Origin: Axinella damicornis
Lineage: Eukaryota > Porifera > Demospongiae > Axinellida > Axinellidae
DNA: 64,000 nucleotides
NCBI GenBank assembly: GCA_963931865.1
Contig: OZ007518.1
Coordinates: 557,549 to 621,548, forward strand
Direction: 5' to 3'
Shown here: in pieces, positions 31,579 through 44,751 of the stretch
Layout: the number at the start of each line of letters is the position of its first letter
Position numbering within the stretch: position 1 is the first letter of the stretch
Notes under the pieces: model-generated
What the model saw: the letters and a program-made list of their open reading frames with translations, nothing else
Told to the model about the DNA's origin: nothing
Databases searched by the model: none
Translations under genes and position numbers: made by a program

Positions 31579-31680
31579 TAGCCTCGTTCCCAGGCCTTCC
31601 ACACCTCCAGCTTTTGATCGCTTCCAGTATACTGGAAGCGATCAAAAGCTGGAGGTGTGGAAGGCCTGGGAACGAGGCTA
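31579..31680. mobile_element. 102-bp perfect palindrome, TAGCCTCG family
   Basis: Two 51-base arms abut without a loop, starting TAGCCTCGTTCCCAGGCC and centred on ccagtatactgg. AGCTACGC lies on both sides (31,571-31,578 and 31,681-31,688), an 8-bp target duplication. Confidence 0.82.
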
Positions 31681-31804
31681 AGCTACGCCCTTCGCCGCAC
31701 GCGCATGCTCGATCACAAAGGTCAGAGTGCAAAAGATTATTAAAACAAAAACCTCGTTCCCGGTCAACTACTGTGACCTGGGAACGAGACAGTGCAACAA
31801 AATG

Positions 31805-32755
31805 TCAATCCACTATAGTAGCTATGTCGACGAGAGTAGTGAGTCTGCCTTGCTGATCGACTCCTCCTGAAACCAGGAATTCACCGCTCGGTAGTAGAGT
31901 AACTGAGCAACGGTATCGTGGTGTAGGTACCTCCCCAACCTTCGTCCATTTGTCTGTTTCCGGGTGATAGAGATGGATGGCTGTGCTGGCAGTGTTGCCA
32001 TGGCGACCCCCCACGGTCAGTAGTGATCCGTGGAGGGCAATGGCGGTAGAGCGTTTCAGCGGTGCGTTACGAAGACGACGCCATTGTGCGGGTGTAGTGT
32101 TAGTGGCGGGTGTAGTGTTAGTGGCGGACATGGTAACAGTTTGTGGGGTGGTACAGAGTTCAGGGAGGGAGGTATACATGACTTCTTTACTGGCAGTGAT
32201 GACGTACCAGTTGTCGTGTAAGATGGCTGACGTCTTGAGGGAACACGGTACGGGTAGCTGTGTGGCGGTCAGCCATTGCTCACTAGCCCCAACGTGCAGT
32301 ACCTCCACTGTGGCTAGCTCCCTGCCATCACTCCTCCCACCTGCCGCCAGTAGGTAGTTGTTGTAGGTGGCTACTTCTGGTCTGATACGAGGTGTAATCA
32401 TGGGTGGGTATGGCTGCGTCCATTGCTGTGAGGATGGATCCCACACTCCGAGCTTGTTGGCCGCCTTGAGAGTGTGTCTGTCCCAACCGCCCACCAGCGT
32501 GAGGTGGCGGCCATTGATGAGGGACATCCCAAAGCAGTAGTATTGATATTCTGGTAGCTTGCTCCAGGTATCAGTAGTGCACTCGTACTGTAGTACAGTA
32601 CACACCTCACTGACACTGCCACGGTCTCCTCCTCCCACGTAGAGAGTGGTGTGGAGTTGGACTGTCTTCGGGTACGACGTCATTCCCCACAACATGTCTC
32701 TTCCCTTCCGCCACCTCAATTTGAGAGGTGTTTGTAGCTCTCTCTGGGGGCGCGT
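31805..32755 (-). CDS. Kelch-propeller terminal exon, copy B
   Basis: The exon has 316 codons plus TGA. Variable positions read TS after GM, C before FGMS, IR after TPR, S after VPC, KR after APL and R after RY. The loops after the double glycines read DRGSVSEV, RSDGRE and VDQQGR. It carries an in-frame 18-base tandem duplication near 32,094-32,130 that doubles TNTTPA. Away from the loops, protein identity to copy A is nearly complete. Confidence 0.8.
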   Translation of the reverse strand, partial: TRPQRELQTPLKLRWRKGRDMLWGMTSYPKTVQLHTTLYVGGGDRGSVSEVCTVLQYECTTDTWSKLPEYQYYCFGMSLINGRHLTLVGGWDRHTLKAANKLGVWDPSSQQWTQPYPPMITPRIRPEVATYNNYLLAAGGRSDGRELATVEVLHVGASEQWLTATQLPVPCSLKTSAILHDNWYVITASKEVMYTSLPELCTTPQTVTMSATNTTPATNTTPAQWRRLRNAPLKRSTAIALHGSLLTVGGRHGNTASTAIHLYHPETDKWTKVGEVPTPRYRCSVTLLPSGEFLVSGGVDQQGRLTTLVDIATIVD

Positions 32756-35700
32756 CTGGAATACAGAGGAATTTACCACTCGTAATGGCTGTCGTAAAGT
32801 GGGTGTTTAGTAGAAATTTATCAGCCAGCGAGTACTTTCACTTTGAGGGCAGCATTTTCTAATTAATGTGGGGCATGTAATAGCTACAGGCATTAATTAT
32901 GTAGCAGCATAGATTATATACACACAGAAATCCTGTGCGTATATTTTCTATGGTAATACCAAGAGTGTATTGAACCACAGTGGGGAGAGGGTCACACGCA
33001 GCGGAATATATACTGTGCAAATGGAGTTTTACTGGCACCAATAAATCAATTTGCATTCTCTACAAACAGTACTGCATGCCCTCACCACCTCCAGCAGGTT
33101 CATACACCCTTGATAACAGTAAGACCATGCCTACTAGGGCTTTATTGTGAGTAAAGAGCAGTAAGCCCAAGAGCTCATCAATAAAGGACGCCAGTAGGTG
33201 TGGTCTACTGTATTCTGCTGCTTTTGATAGTATGAGTTCCCAGGATAGCTGGTTATAGCTCCAGATAATAGCATTTTTCATTTTTCTCAAAAAAAAAAAG
33301 TTTTTCATTTGAAACTAGCAGTATGACAAGAAGCAATTTTGGTGATTTTAGTTCGGGGGTTTTGTAAAAATAACTTTGCCTAACAGTAGAACAGCACTGG
33401 TCAATCCCACTTTATGCAGGCAAAACACTTTTTTTGGCAGCTGTACATGGAGCCATCCAACTAGCTAGGACTGCATACTAACAGAAGCTTGGACTCACCT
33501 TTTCTTTTCCTAGCAAATAGCCCTCAGGCAATTCTCTACTCTACTACCAATAGAAAAGCTACACAAGTCTAAACAGGTAGCCACAGTGAGCTACTCACTA
33601 CTACTGCTGACCTACAGCTTCTCAACGTAGCTACGCAACTGAACTTGAAGAATTACAGCTGCACAAATAGCGCCAAGCTTTCATACTGCGCGCATGCGCG
33701 CTGTGCTGCGCGTGCATGCGCGTAAGCAGGCTAACCGAAAATCCGGCGGAACTGAGTGGATAGAAGTAGCTAGTGTAGTCTAGTCTGGCGAGGCTACGAT
33801 CGAAGTACTTCAACACATGCCGTCTGCATTTCCGCAGCTTAAGCTGATTCTCAAAAATTTTACAGCATAGCATTTTCCACTAACCTCAAGTTCAGCTGGT
33901 TTAGAGATCTGTCTACCAGCATGGTTATAGACAACACAGCGGTACTGCCCTTTGTCTGACTTCTGCACACTAGGAATGGTTAACGTAGGCTCCTCCACGT
34001 CACATGGTCGCCACTCCTCACTCCCATCTCCCTCCTCAGCTGGCTTCCACTGCCACTGATAGCTCAAAGGTTTTGTTCCAGTGGCTCGGACAGTAAATGT
34101 CACAGCTTCGCCCGGACTGACTTCCTTCAGGCATTTAGGATGGCTAGTGATCTTGGGAGGTTCATCTACATCAACAACAGAGCAAAAATATTCTGAGACC
34201 CTACAAAATCACTATCATAGAGTCGTATTCATCACACAGCTTACCAAGTTGTGCATGAAGCTGTACTTCAAACTCCTTCCTGGCCTTCACCTCTTCCACT
34301 GCAGCCTCCCTCTCTGACTCTGCTCGCTGCTTCTGGTACTCAGCATCTTGCAGTCTGCGTTCAAGTTCAGCAATCTGGGTCATCAATGTGAGTGATTCCA
34401 AGAGCTGTTCTGGAGTAGTGGCAACTTGAAAGTGTTCTGCTGTAGCTTCCTTCATCTGGAGGGAGATTGTTAATGCTTCGATCTCTTCACTGAGCTGGTG
34501 GATGCTGGCATTGCAGGCATCGATTTGTTGCGACTTGAGCTCTGACTCTTCTTTCACACTGATCATTTGTTGCTGCAGGGAAAAAATGTTCACAAATCAA
34601 CCATAATGTTATAGTGGCTACAAGCTTTCTGATATAGGCTATCTTGCGTGATCGAACTGATGTGGTATTTTGCTACTGATTTTTAGAATCATTGTCTTGT
34701 GTGCAGTATGAAACACTGCATTGGGCCAGCGTATTACTAGACAGTATAATATTTTAGTACCTTCATTTCTTCCTTATCCGAAGTAAGAGCAACTGCAATC
34801 TGCACCAGGTGGCTGACTTGCTGCTTCTTGATGTTGTAGGAACAGGCCAGTTCTTCCTTTTCTCTTTGTAGCTCTTTCACTTCCTCGTGCGTCTTCCTTA
34901 CTTCTGCTCGAGCTTGTGACAGCGCTTCTTGCCGGGTCTGGGCTTCTCGCTGGACAGACAGGAGTTTGCATTCTGTCCTTTCTAGTTCCTCTTTCAATCG
35001 TTTGATCTTTTTCCTTTTCTTGGCTATTTTGTTTTGAAGAAACTGGTTGAATGTTTTGTCTTCCTTGATTTCCGACAGTAGTTGGCACTCGCGTTCTTTG
35101 AACTTGAGCTCCATTTCAATGCTGCTCTTCTCTTGGCCAATTTTCTGCACATCTTCTTTCAGTTTCTCAAGTTCACTCAATTGTTCTTTTGCATTCTCAT
35201 TCGCTATCTGTTTGGACTCCTGTGATTGTCTTAGATGCTCTTCACTATCTACCAATCTTTTGTGATCTTGTTTAAGATCGTCTCTGTGCATCCGTATATC
35301 TTCACATAGCTTGGCTCCAGTTACCTTAATAATTAATTCAAGAGAGACATTGTGAACTGTACTCTATGTAACTCTGCTCTTAAAGCTGATACCACCTTAC
35401 TTCATTTTGGTGAGGAAAGTTATTTAGCTGCTCCAACACAGTTTCATCGTCTGGCTCCTCTGGAGTAGGGATTCCTGAGACGAGAGACAGGGGAAAGCTA
35501 CCACACCGGTACAATACACACTTGCACAATGTTCTTGCATACACATAATACGTATGCAGGTCTAAGCTCATCATCAGGCTCAGGCTGACATGCAAACTAC
35601 AATTCAGTGCAAAAATTAATGTACATCCAAGTGAAAAACTCACCATGTTTTCGTGCTAGTTTAGAAGCCAAACGTCGCATCCCGACTCCCTCCAATGCCT

Positions 35701-38402
35701 GGACCACAGCAGACCATGTGGGAATCACGTTGTTCAGCCACTCTTCGAACATCATGGTACGACGATCCTCAATGGTTGCACGCTCCATCTCGATTGCATT
35801 TAATTTCTCCATTTTAATTCCCAGGTAGAGGCCGAAGGTTTTCCAATTGTTGACACCCCGAAGCTCTCTCACCAGGTCAAGTAGTTCAGGAACTGGCAGC
35901 AGGAAAGGTAACAATATAAAGTGTAGCTCCATCATTGTCTGCAGCATGCTTATACTCAACCAAAGTATACAGTCTTACCAACGTTGACAGTGAGTGTAGC
36001 ACACTGTGAGATCTCACTTCCAGCAGAGTTGGAGACCACACACCGATAGTCACCAGCGTTGCATGCCTGGACACCAGTGAGCTTCAGTCCACCTTCCACC
36101 TCTTGGAATGTGGTACCGTCACAGGACAGATCTTGCCACTCACGCTGCCCACCCTCCTTCCCAGCTGGTTTCCGCTGCCACGTGTAGCTCAGCGGCTTTG
36201 TGCCAGTGGCTCTGATCATGAAATGAAGTGGACTCCCTGTCAGAATATCCTTCTGGCTCATTGGCTGGGAGGTAATCTCAGGAGGTTTAGCTGCAAAAAT
36301 GAATGAGAATAACAGGAAATGAACTAAACGTACAAAACTTGAGTCACTTGTGGAGGGTTTGCACATCATAGTTCAGTAACAAATGCTTTATTCGGAAGTA
36401 AAGTAGCTATGCTTACCTACAGTGAGGCTAGCTCGCTGTGAGATCTCACGTCCAGCAGAGTTGGAGACCACACACCGATAGTCCCTTGCATGGCATGCCT
36501 GGACACCAGTGAGCTTCAGTCCACCTTCCACCTCTTGGAATGTGGTACCATCGCAGGACAGATCTTGCCACTCATGCTCACCCTTCCCAGCTGGTTTCCA
36601 CTGCCACTTATAGGTCAGCGGCTCAGATCCAGTGGCTCGAACCAAATGTATTATTGATCCTCCTGGTAGGACATCATTCTGGCTTGTCGGGTGCAAGGTG
36701 ATATGGGGAGGCTGAGCTGCATGATAGAAAGAGGATAACAATGTAGCTAGTGTGTGTACTATGAGACTAAGTGCACTCCACTTCCTGGTTGATAAGACCA
36801 CTATCTGGCAGTCTATGTACACTGTGGTCAGTCGTATTTATGTAGTGTATTGACAATTTCTCTCAGTGGAAGTTCAATCAGGGCGAGGTGTACTCACTTT
36901 TCCCTACCCTCACCCTATGAGAGAAAGTTGGTCTAGCTCGATAGACTATCACATGCCATTCCCAATCAACTTTTACTATTGCAAAAACTATGACAACACG
37001 GTTACCGATCAACCACATGCAACGACCTGACTTCAGGAGTTGTGTGTAGATCATGCTAATCCATCACTGAAAATGTGTTGAAGTGACCCATTTCAGCTCC
37101 CAGTTTTGAATTCAATGAATGAGTAATTTCCATTGAGGAAACATGATCACTCACTGTATGGACTTCACAGATTAGTTCACCAATTAAAGTATAAACATTG
37201 CAGAAGTCATATTTCATGTTACAGCTACCGCTTGGCTTAACTTCACTCTTGGTAAAATCAAAGGCGAGTAGGTTTTCTGTTTCAGTATAGGTATTGCTGG
37301 TATTTCATAACGGTTTTGGCTTGTGTTGTCTTTTCTGACCACTATGACTATGAAGGGTGTGTGTGAACGATGCACCCACGGTATACCTGATGCGTTTGCA
37401 TGTACAAGCAGGTCCACTGTATGCACTGACATTAAACGTGCTCGAATCTCAGAAAGGATCCCGGAATGTGGTCTCGGTCCCAGACACAACCAACCCCAGC
37501 ACGGATCGATTTTAGTATGGTACTGGAAGCGACACACACACTGGATAAACAGTCTGGGAACGAGACTAATGGTACTCTAAGAATAGTCACATCTGTACCC
37601 GGCCATCTTGACGGTGTGTAAGTTAGTTGCTTTATACACTTGTAGATTCAAGCTTGAGTGTTATAACTGTACAACGTCTTGCCCTTCAACTGCACACCAC
37701 CACACAGCTTCATTTCAAGTGCACGTTAATCACTACAGATACTACCCTGGGGTTGGTAGCAGCACAGCATGTTAGGAATTTTGAATTCAATACTCGTTAC
37801 TAGGTCATACCTCCCTCCTGGTACAGGGAAGCGAACTCAAACAGCTTGCTGCTCTTCCAGTGGGTCAGGAGGGTGGAGCAGCTGTCTGTTGTGACGACGT
37901 GGAGGTCTGCTCCCTTCCTGTTTAGCTGATTGGGAGACACCAGAAAGAGTTCTGGCTGGACTTCGATGGTTAACTGCTGCGGTGGTTCTGCTTCCGGTAC
38001 GTGACACAGAATGCTCTCCAGATTACGTGACAGCAGAGAGTGGAGCTGTGTCTCCAGGGCAGACTTCACCTCCCCCATCACAAGGAGGAATTTGCTCAAA
38101 CATGACTCGGAGGTGAACACGGTATGGAAGAGCGGGGACTGTTCGTAATAGAACGTGTCGACGTGGTAGACCCCGTACCGATGCAAGATCGGTGAAACCG
38201 CGTTTGCGATCAACCAGAGCTTCGTGCTGCTTGTGCTACCAGAATGGCAGACGTTCAGAACTGGACCTTCGTAGTTTCCTTCTTTGACGGTCCTGATCTC
38301 CGTGCTCTTCCCGTCCACCAGAACCTTCGTTCGTAACAGGAAAAAGTCGTTATGGTAACTGGTGTGGAGCTGGAACTCCTGATCGATCTCAAGACACTGC
38401 AT
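31805..38402 (-). CDS. Ig-Ig-Death-coiled coil-Ig-kelch receptor-like protein, copy B
   Basis: The nine exons are 38402-37811, 36716-36417, 36290-35979, 35892-35644, 35474-35401, 35324-34761, 34572-34245, 34165-33885 and 32755-31805, giving about 1,216 aa with every junction in phase. Domain order is identical to copy A. Differences outside the kelch exon are scattered: Ig1 is two residues shorter (AGKGEHEW), the Death-domain loop is two residues shorter (MERATIEDRR) and the coiled coil one shorter. All splice sites and the stop are intact, so this looks like a functional paralogue or allele. Copy-specific transposons lie downstream of its 3' end. Confidence 0.72.
32756..33884 (-). other. Ig3-kelch intron, copy B
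   Basis: It contains the conserved open stretch at 33,060-33,308 and the conserved 42-nt candidate microexon at 33,499-33,540 (SRELPEGYLLGKEK). Nothing else recognised. Confidence 0.5.
36717..37810 (-). other. First intron, copy B
   Basis: About 1.1 kb, the shortest version of this intron: it lacks the TTAA element of copy A and the 3 kb composite of copy C. It contains the shared hairpin element at about 37,470-37,566. Confidence 0.6.
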
Positions 38403-38590
38403 CGCTACAAGCCCTTACTGAGCGCAAAAAGAAACCTTTGCTGACAAAGCACATTCCTCAGCCCCACCCACGAACCGCACAATGCACGGTGGGTGTGTCA
38501 CGTTAAATTTCCACGCATGGCTGGCCCTGGCCTTATACCCTCCCGCGCTGGACCATGCATCACTTCGATTATGATTCCCCTCTCCCATAT

Positions 38591-39340
38591 TGGCCAGTGC
38601 TTATGGCATGCAGTGGGTATTAAAATATTTACCATGAATCCATGCAGGTTGAGCTATATTATGACACTTGTAACATTTTGTGTACTTTGTACTTCTATAG
38701 CCAAACTTCTACCATGCCGTCAACATGCAGCAGTGAACAGCTAGTGGACATGTACCCTACCACCACTACGTAGAAACATGGACTCATGCATGGAAGAGTA
38801 TAATGTTAAATATAGATGATAGTGGAGCTGACTTAGCTAGCTATAGCCTCGTTCCCAGGCCGTCTGCCGCTTCGAGTCAAATACGTGACCTTTGAACCCT
38901 CGTCAGCTTATCTGACAAGGGTTCAAAGGTCACGTATATGACTAAAAACGAAGCAGCAGACAGCCTGGGAGCGACCATCATGGCTGGTCATAAATGCAAG
39001 CGTTTGTCTGTATACTGTACGCACACGTACTCCCACGCATCCTTTGTACGCACACATACTACCATCCTGAATACTACAGCTGTGGTATAGGAAACAACAG
39101 TGTGGGGTGGACTCTAGCCTCGTTCCCAGGCCGCGTGGGAGCCTGGGAACGAGGCTAGGTGGTCTCATAACCATTGATCATCTTGTGGATGTCTTACAGG
39201 CTCTCCCAGTAACGGTTCAATAACGCACTACTGCCAACAAGATCAGTAAGTGAAAGTGGATTGGAAAGGAAGAAAAGTGAAAGGAGTACACAATCTATAT
39301 TAGCTCCACACACCTATCAACAATATAATTATATCAGTAG
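38591..39340. other. Spacer between the copy B gene and the C2-domain gene
   Basis: It contains a decayed hairpin element at about 38,844-38,975 (arms start tagcctcgttcccaggccgt and include caaaggtcacgta) and a 43-bp hairpin at 39,115-39,157. The 5' end of the Ig/Death/kelch gene and the 3' end of the C2 gene face each other, both on the minus strand. No other gene is seen. Confidence 0.6.
39115..39157. mobile_element. 43-bp micro-hairpin element
   Basis: TAGCCTCGTTCCCAGGC and its complement are separated by only a few bases. The flanks GGTGGACTC and GGTGGTCTC match at 8 of 9 positions. Confidence 0.75.
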
Positions 39341-42300
39341 TTACTGCTTTCTGAGTCTCTGGGAGGCAATGGGGGAGGAGTCTGGTGTCGGTTGTCGGGT
39401 CATGCGAATACGCAGCTTCATATCTGCAGGACACGGAGAGTACGTACGCATCAGGTCAAATTGTGAAGTCTGAGTCTCAAGGTACTAGGTATAGCAAATA
39501 TCAGGGTTTTATTTTATGGGGAGGGGGGAGGTGTTATATGGGTGGCTGTGCTCAGATCCAATATATATACGATTTCATGTACGTGTGTGTGTTGCACACT
39601 AACCATTTCCAATGTCCAGCCATCTTGTAGCTTTCAAGTTGCCCTCAAAGAACTTGTCCAGCGTGATGGTGTGGGTACCAATCTTGATCTTGCTGCCGCT
39701 CTTCAAGTCCACAGTGAGCAGTGTGTCTGAGGGCACAGGGCTCTCCTTCACCTGGATCATGTGATCACACAAGTCTGTCATGTGACCACCATGTGACCAA
39801 GTGATCACCACATGCAATCTGGCAACACTATACTTCGGTCATGCCCAATCCAGGCAATCCTGCAAAGATACTACAAACCAGACCAGCTTCATAGCTTTCC
39901 TACACTAGAGGTGTTCATAGAACACATACCCCGCGCGGAACGTCTACAGGATACAGTGCAGCTACAATCGACGTGACATCTCTGCCGATCGCATCGAACA
40001 AGTGCTATCGCGTATACTGTGTTCGTGTATGGCCATATCCAAGGTGTGGGAGTGACCGCTTACCGTATATACAACAACATGCATAATTATTGTGAAGTTG
40101 AAGAGGTGGGGCCAAACGTTACGAATAATAGGAAATAGCTGGAAAAACAGCCTAAACGAAGCGCCTTCACTTCAGTCAGGTACACATAGAGCAGTTTTTT
40201 GCTATTTGCTATTGTTTGACTCCCTTTCGATGGTTTATGAGGGTCTATGTGGCAAAAGTTCAATTTTATTCGCCTGACAGACAGACGACAGACGACTGAC
40301 TGACTGACTGACGGACAAAACCGATTGCTTAACCCCGCTTCGCGCATGCGCGCGCGGGGTAAATATAATCAATGGTAGAAGGGTTGTGTTGCCATAGCAA
40401 CAGAATCTGGAATCACATCAAGATCTGTTGTACCTACCATGAAGTCTTCCCTCCACTGAGGGTTGCTGGTTCCTCTGAGTACCCTTGTTTTGTGGACCAC
40501 TGGGCCACGCCCAAACTTCTGCTGTCGTTGGTAGCTAGGGCGAGTGTTCAGACGCACCTTTATGTACAGCTCTAAGTGATCTAAAGGAGTGAAATATTGA
40601 ATTTGAAATATGTTGCTTTCACTACGGAAAGATGATGGAGGGATTGAGGGAGGGAGGGAGGGAGGGAGGGAGGGAGGGAGGAGGAGGGAGGGAGGGAGGA
40701 GGGAGGGAGGGAGGGAGGGAGGGAGAGAGGAGGGAGGGAGGGAGAAGGAGAGAGGGTGGGAGGGAGGAGGGAGCGAAAGAGGGAGGGAAGAGGGAAGGAA
40801 AGAGAGAGGGTGGATTAGAGGGAGAGGGAGGGAGGAGGGACGGGGAGAAGAGGGAAGGAGAGAACGGAGACAGACCCCACCTAGCTCCCCCTTCAGTCCA
40901 TCTGCTTCAATGACTTGTCCAGAGATGTTATGGTAGACTGTTGCTTGGCGTTGTCTGCTCCCCCTCTCAAGAGTGGAACGCTTTGAGCTTGAAGAACCAT
41001 CTGGCAGGGAGAGAGTTAAATGGGCTGATCAGATCTTGATGCTCCTGCTATCGTGGCCAATCATAGGCAAGATGTGTCTCTACCTGACCCTCCTTTAAGA
41101 GCCCTCTGAATGTCTGCCTTTGTCTCTGGGTAGCAAGGATGGTTGGGGTCACCACCATCGTCATGGCTACGACGAGAAGTAGGGGCAGATGCAGGGTACT
41201 TGTGGGTGGGATAGCACACCGTGTGTCTGCGCTCTGAGGGGGGTATATATATATATGTGTGAGGGAGTGTGGGGTGTACATGTGAGGGAGTGTGGGGTGT
41301 ACATGTGAGGGAGTGTGGGGTGTACATGTGAGGGAGTGTGGGATGTACGTGGGGGAGTGTGGGGTGTACGTGAGGGAGTGTGGGGTGTACGTGAGGGAGT
41401 GCGGGATGTACGTGGGGGAGTGTGGGATGTACATGTGGGGGAGTGTGGGGTGGACATGAGAGGGAGTGTAGGGTGTACATGTGAGGGAGTGTGGGGTGTA
41501 CGTGTGAGGGAGTGTGGGGTGTACATGTGAGGGAGTGTGGGGTGTACATGCGAGGGAGTGTGGGGTGTACGTGTGGGGGAGTGTGGGATGTACGTGTGAG
41601 GGAGTGTGGGGTGTACGTGCGGGGGAGTGTGGGGTGTACGTGTGGGAGAGTGTGGGATGTACGTGGGGGAGTGTGGGGTGTACATGTGGGGGAGTGTGGG
41701 ATGTACATGTGGGATGTACATGTGGGGGAGTGTGGGGTGTACGTGTGAGGGTGTGTGGGGTGTACATGTGGGATGTACATGTGAAGGAGTGTGGGGTGTA
41801 CGTGTAAGGGTGTGTGGGGTGTACATGTAAGGGTGTGTGGGGTGTACATGTGGGGGAGTGGGGCCTAAAACATGTAACCCAGGAAACACTGAGTCTCACT
41901 CACTCAACCCTGGCACTGTCCCAGACGCAGTCCCCATTCCTGTCCCCTCGGTGAGCTCCAAACAACCTCCCTCGTCCACAGAGGGGAGCACGCCCATGGA
42001 CTTGCCAGAGGGAGAAAGCGAAGTACCTGTGTGAACGCTGATCCCTGAAAAGGGAGGTGGGGAGGGGAGAGAGCATGTTGGGATTGGGGAGGTGGGGAGG
42101 GGAGAGAGCATGTTGGGGTTGGAAGCATTCATATCTATAGGTGTAAATTTCCTCTACCCTCCCACTCCACTACCTTCCCCCCACGCGGCCTGGGAACGAG
42201 GCTAACCCATGACCCTCCCTCAGCACACACACCTGAAGTTGCAGACGAGGGTACCATCTGAGAACTTCCCGTGTCGGAGCGAGAGTCCATCTCCGCCAGG

Positions 42301-44717
42301 ACAGACTCGGAACCAAAAGCACTACTGCTCGAGCTGATGCTGTCGGCCACCATGGAGGCTGGGAATGTAGAGGGAACGTTTTTTAAAAATCTAAATCTTT
42401 AGAGAGCAATTAGAGAGCAATAGGTGTTTCTACACTGTAGGTAAGGTAAGGTAAAGGTAAGGTGTTTAATTTTTACCTCCTGGCCCTTTCAGCCAATGGC
42501 TGATCTCCCAAGGGGAGGAGGGGCGAAGAAAGCACTTCACCAGTGAAGCAACAGGTGGGATTTGAACCAGGGACTTTTGGTCCACAGTCAAATGCTTTAA
42601 CCACTTGGCCACAATTAAGTCACTGGTTTGGTCATGTGACACAACGGTCATGGTCATGTGATCTTACCTCCCACAAGAGGCCTGGATGCCTCATCCAAAT
42701 GGGACCAGTCCGAATCATCCTGAGGATGAACAGAAAGTAAAATTACAGGGCAAGGGTAGTTAGTTAGCCAGCCCCCAGACCATTTCAGTTTTTCATACTG
42801 AAGATTTCAAGCTGCTTGTTCAAAATCCAATTCAAATTTCGGTGCATACACACTGATGAGAGAGCGTGTGGTGTGCGGTTTATATGGCGTAGGCAACTGC
42901 CCGCATGCAGTTGCTCTAACGAACATGCAGTACTTCGCAACTCCCAGCCTGGTCTTCAGGTGCAAAGGTCGTGATCTCGGACAAGCATGCAACCTGAATC
43001 CTCAGTACCATCATGTACAACCAGACCAGGAATGGACTGGGGTCTGAGGCGAGGGTCGCACCCCCACACAGTGTCTCAGGTGGACAGTAGTACAATGAAG
43101 CTACCGTGGCTCACTTGTTGCCATAGCAACACATCCACGCTTACCTCTCTGTAAAATATCTTCTTGATGCCCAGTAGCAGTTCTCCAGTCTTGACATGGT
43201 CCAATCGGCACCATTTTGGGCCATCCTGTCGGAGCAACCACCGTCACGTGAGCACCACACACACACACACACAGTTCATGACACACAAGTGCACCTGAGC
43301 ATTCTCTCTGTACTATTACATGGAGTACCTGAAATCGTGTGAGGCCATCCTCGGACAGCTGGATCGAGCCTATGAAATTGTCTGAGAAGCGATCTTTATC
43401 CCAGCATTCCTGCAAAAATGAAACGGCAAAGTTGCCTAACACTGCATAGTTTCAGCTTGCTTGGTTTGGTGCACTGACCACTTTAATGGTCTTGTCAGGG
43501 GGAGGGGCCGAGAGGGTCACACTCTTGTGCCAGTCCGGATTAAGCGACTTCTTCACAGCCTGAGTCTTGAACATCGTGTCCTGTCCATACTTCACAACCA
43601 CATAGGGGTTACTCAGACCTAATGGGGGTCAGAGTTCAAAGTACAAAGGTGAAGGTCACACACTACATGCAGGGGCGCGGTCTACATATGCGCTCGTCAT
43701 GAACTTGAAAGCATACCATTTGAATCCATTGGGACAAGATTTCTTCCTTGTAAAATTGTAAACTCAACTACGCCTCTGTCTGAGGAGATGAATGGGGAGA
43801 GAAGTACAATGTAGGTAGGGAGGGAGGGAGGGAGGGAGGGAGGGAGGGAGGGAGGGAGGGAGGGAGGGAGGGAGGGAGGGGGGAGGGAGGAGGGAGGGAG
43901 GCAGGGGGGAGGGAGGGAGGTAGGGAGGGAGGGAGGGGGGAGGGAGGGAGGGAGGGGGGAGGGAGGGGGGAGGGAGGGAGGGGGAGGGAGAAGGGAGGGC
44001 TCACAGTTAATCATTCATCCTGAAATGCACTCTCTTACTTTCACAGGGATACTGCATTTTCCTTGCGCTCAGGATCTTGGAGAGTTTCTTCACCTTCTGA
44101 AGGAGGAGTTAAATCACACGTGAACTCTGCTAACACACAGCTGCTTCTTCTTTGATCAGTAATGAGCAGAAACGGAACAGAACAGAACCGGTCAAATCAT
44201 TAGCTGACCCTGTGTCCTAAATTGAGTCAGGCTTTCTAAGTTCAATTTCAGCTTGAATAAGCAATCTGGAGGTGCGGATGCTGTTCACGATTGCCATTTG
44301 GATCTGTTCCATTCCGTTCTGTCCTTGCTTCTCTACCTTCCCCTTGAGGGGTCTGTGAGTGAGTTCAGCTGGGTCTTCAAGGTCACTGGCTGTTGGGAGG
44401 CTTGGGAGCTCTACAGTGAGGGAAAGGAGGAGGAAGAGAGAGAGAAGAGGAGAAGAGAGAGAAGAGGAGGAGGAGAGGAGGAGGAGGAGAGGAGAGAGAG
44501 AAGAGGAGGAGGAGGAGAGAGAAGAGGAGGAGGAGAGAAGAGGAGAAGAGAGAGAAGAGGAGAAGAGAGAGAAGAGGAGAGAGAGAAGAGGAGGAAAGGG
44601 AAGAGGAGGAGGAGAGGATGAGGAGAGGGAAGGAGGAGAGGAAGGAGGGAAGAGAGTAGTGCCATGAAAGTGCACCTTACATGTTCACCAAAGAGGGAGG
44701 TAGGCATACATACATGT

Positions 44718-44751
<34 letters not shown>

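Larger units (their letters stand above)
25854..38590. repeat. Segmental duplication, copy B
   Basis: It matches copy A from its first spectrin exon to exon 1 of the Ig/Death/kelch gene. It differs by two 1.3 kb foldback elements, a 102-bp palindrome and a 336-bp hairpin element. Its right edge continues into sequence also present at the right end of copy C (gctggacc..gcatcacttcga), which copy A lacks. Confidence 0.85.

Noticed and set aside
41048..41899. Thr/Pro/His-rich frames of 240-283 codons
   Set aside because: They read through a 24-bp minisatellite; only the end (exon 41233-41084) is coding, with proper splice sites.
42553..42613. Functional tRNA gene
   Set aside because: The tRNA-like fold is imperfect and continues into a SINE body with a repeat tail.
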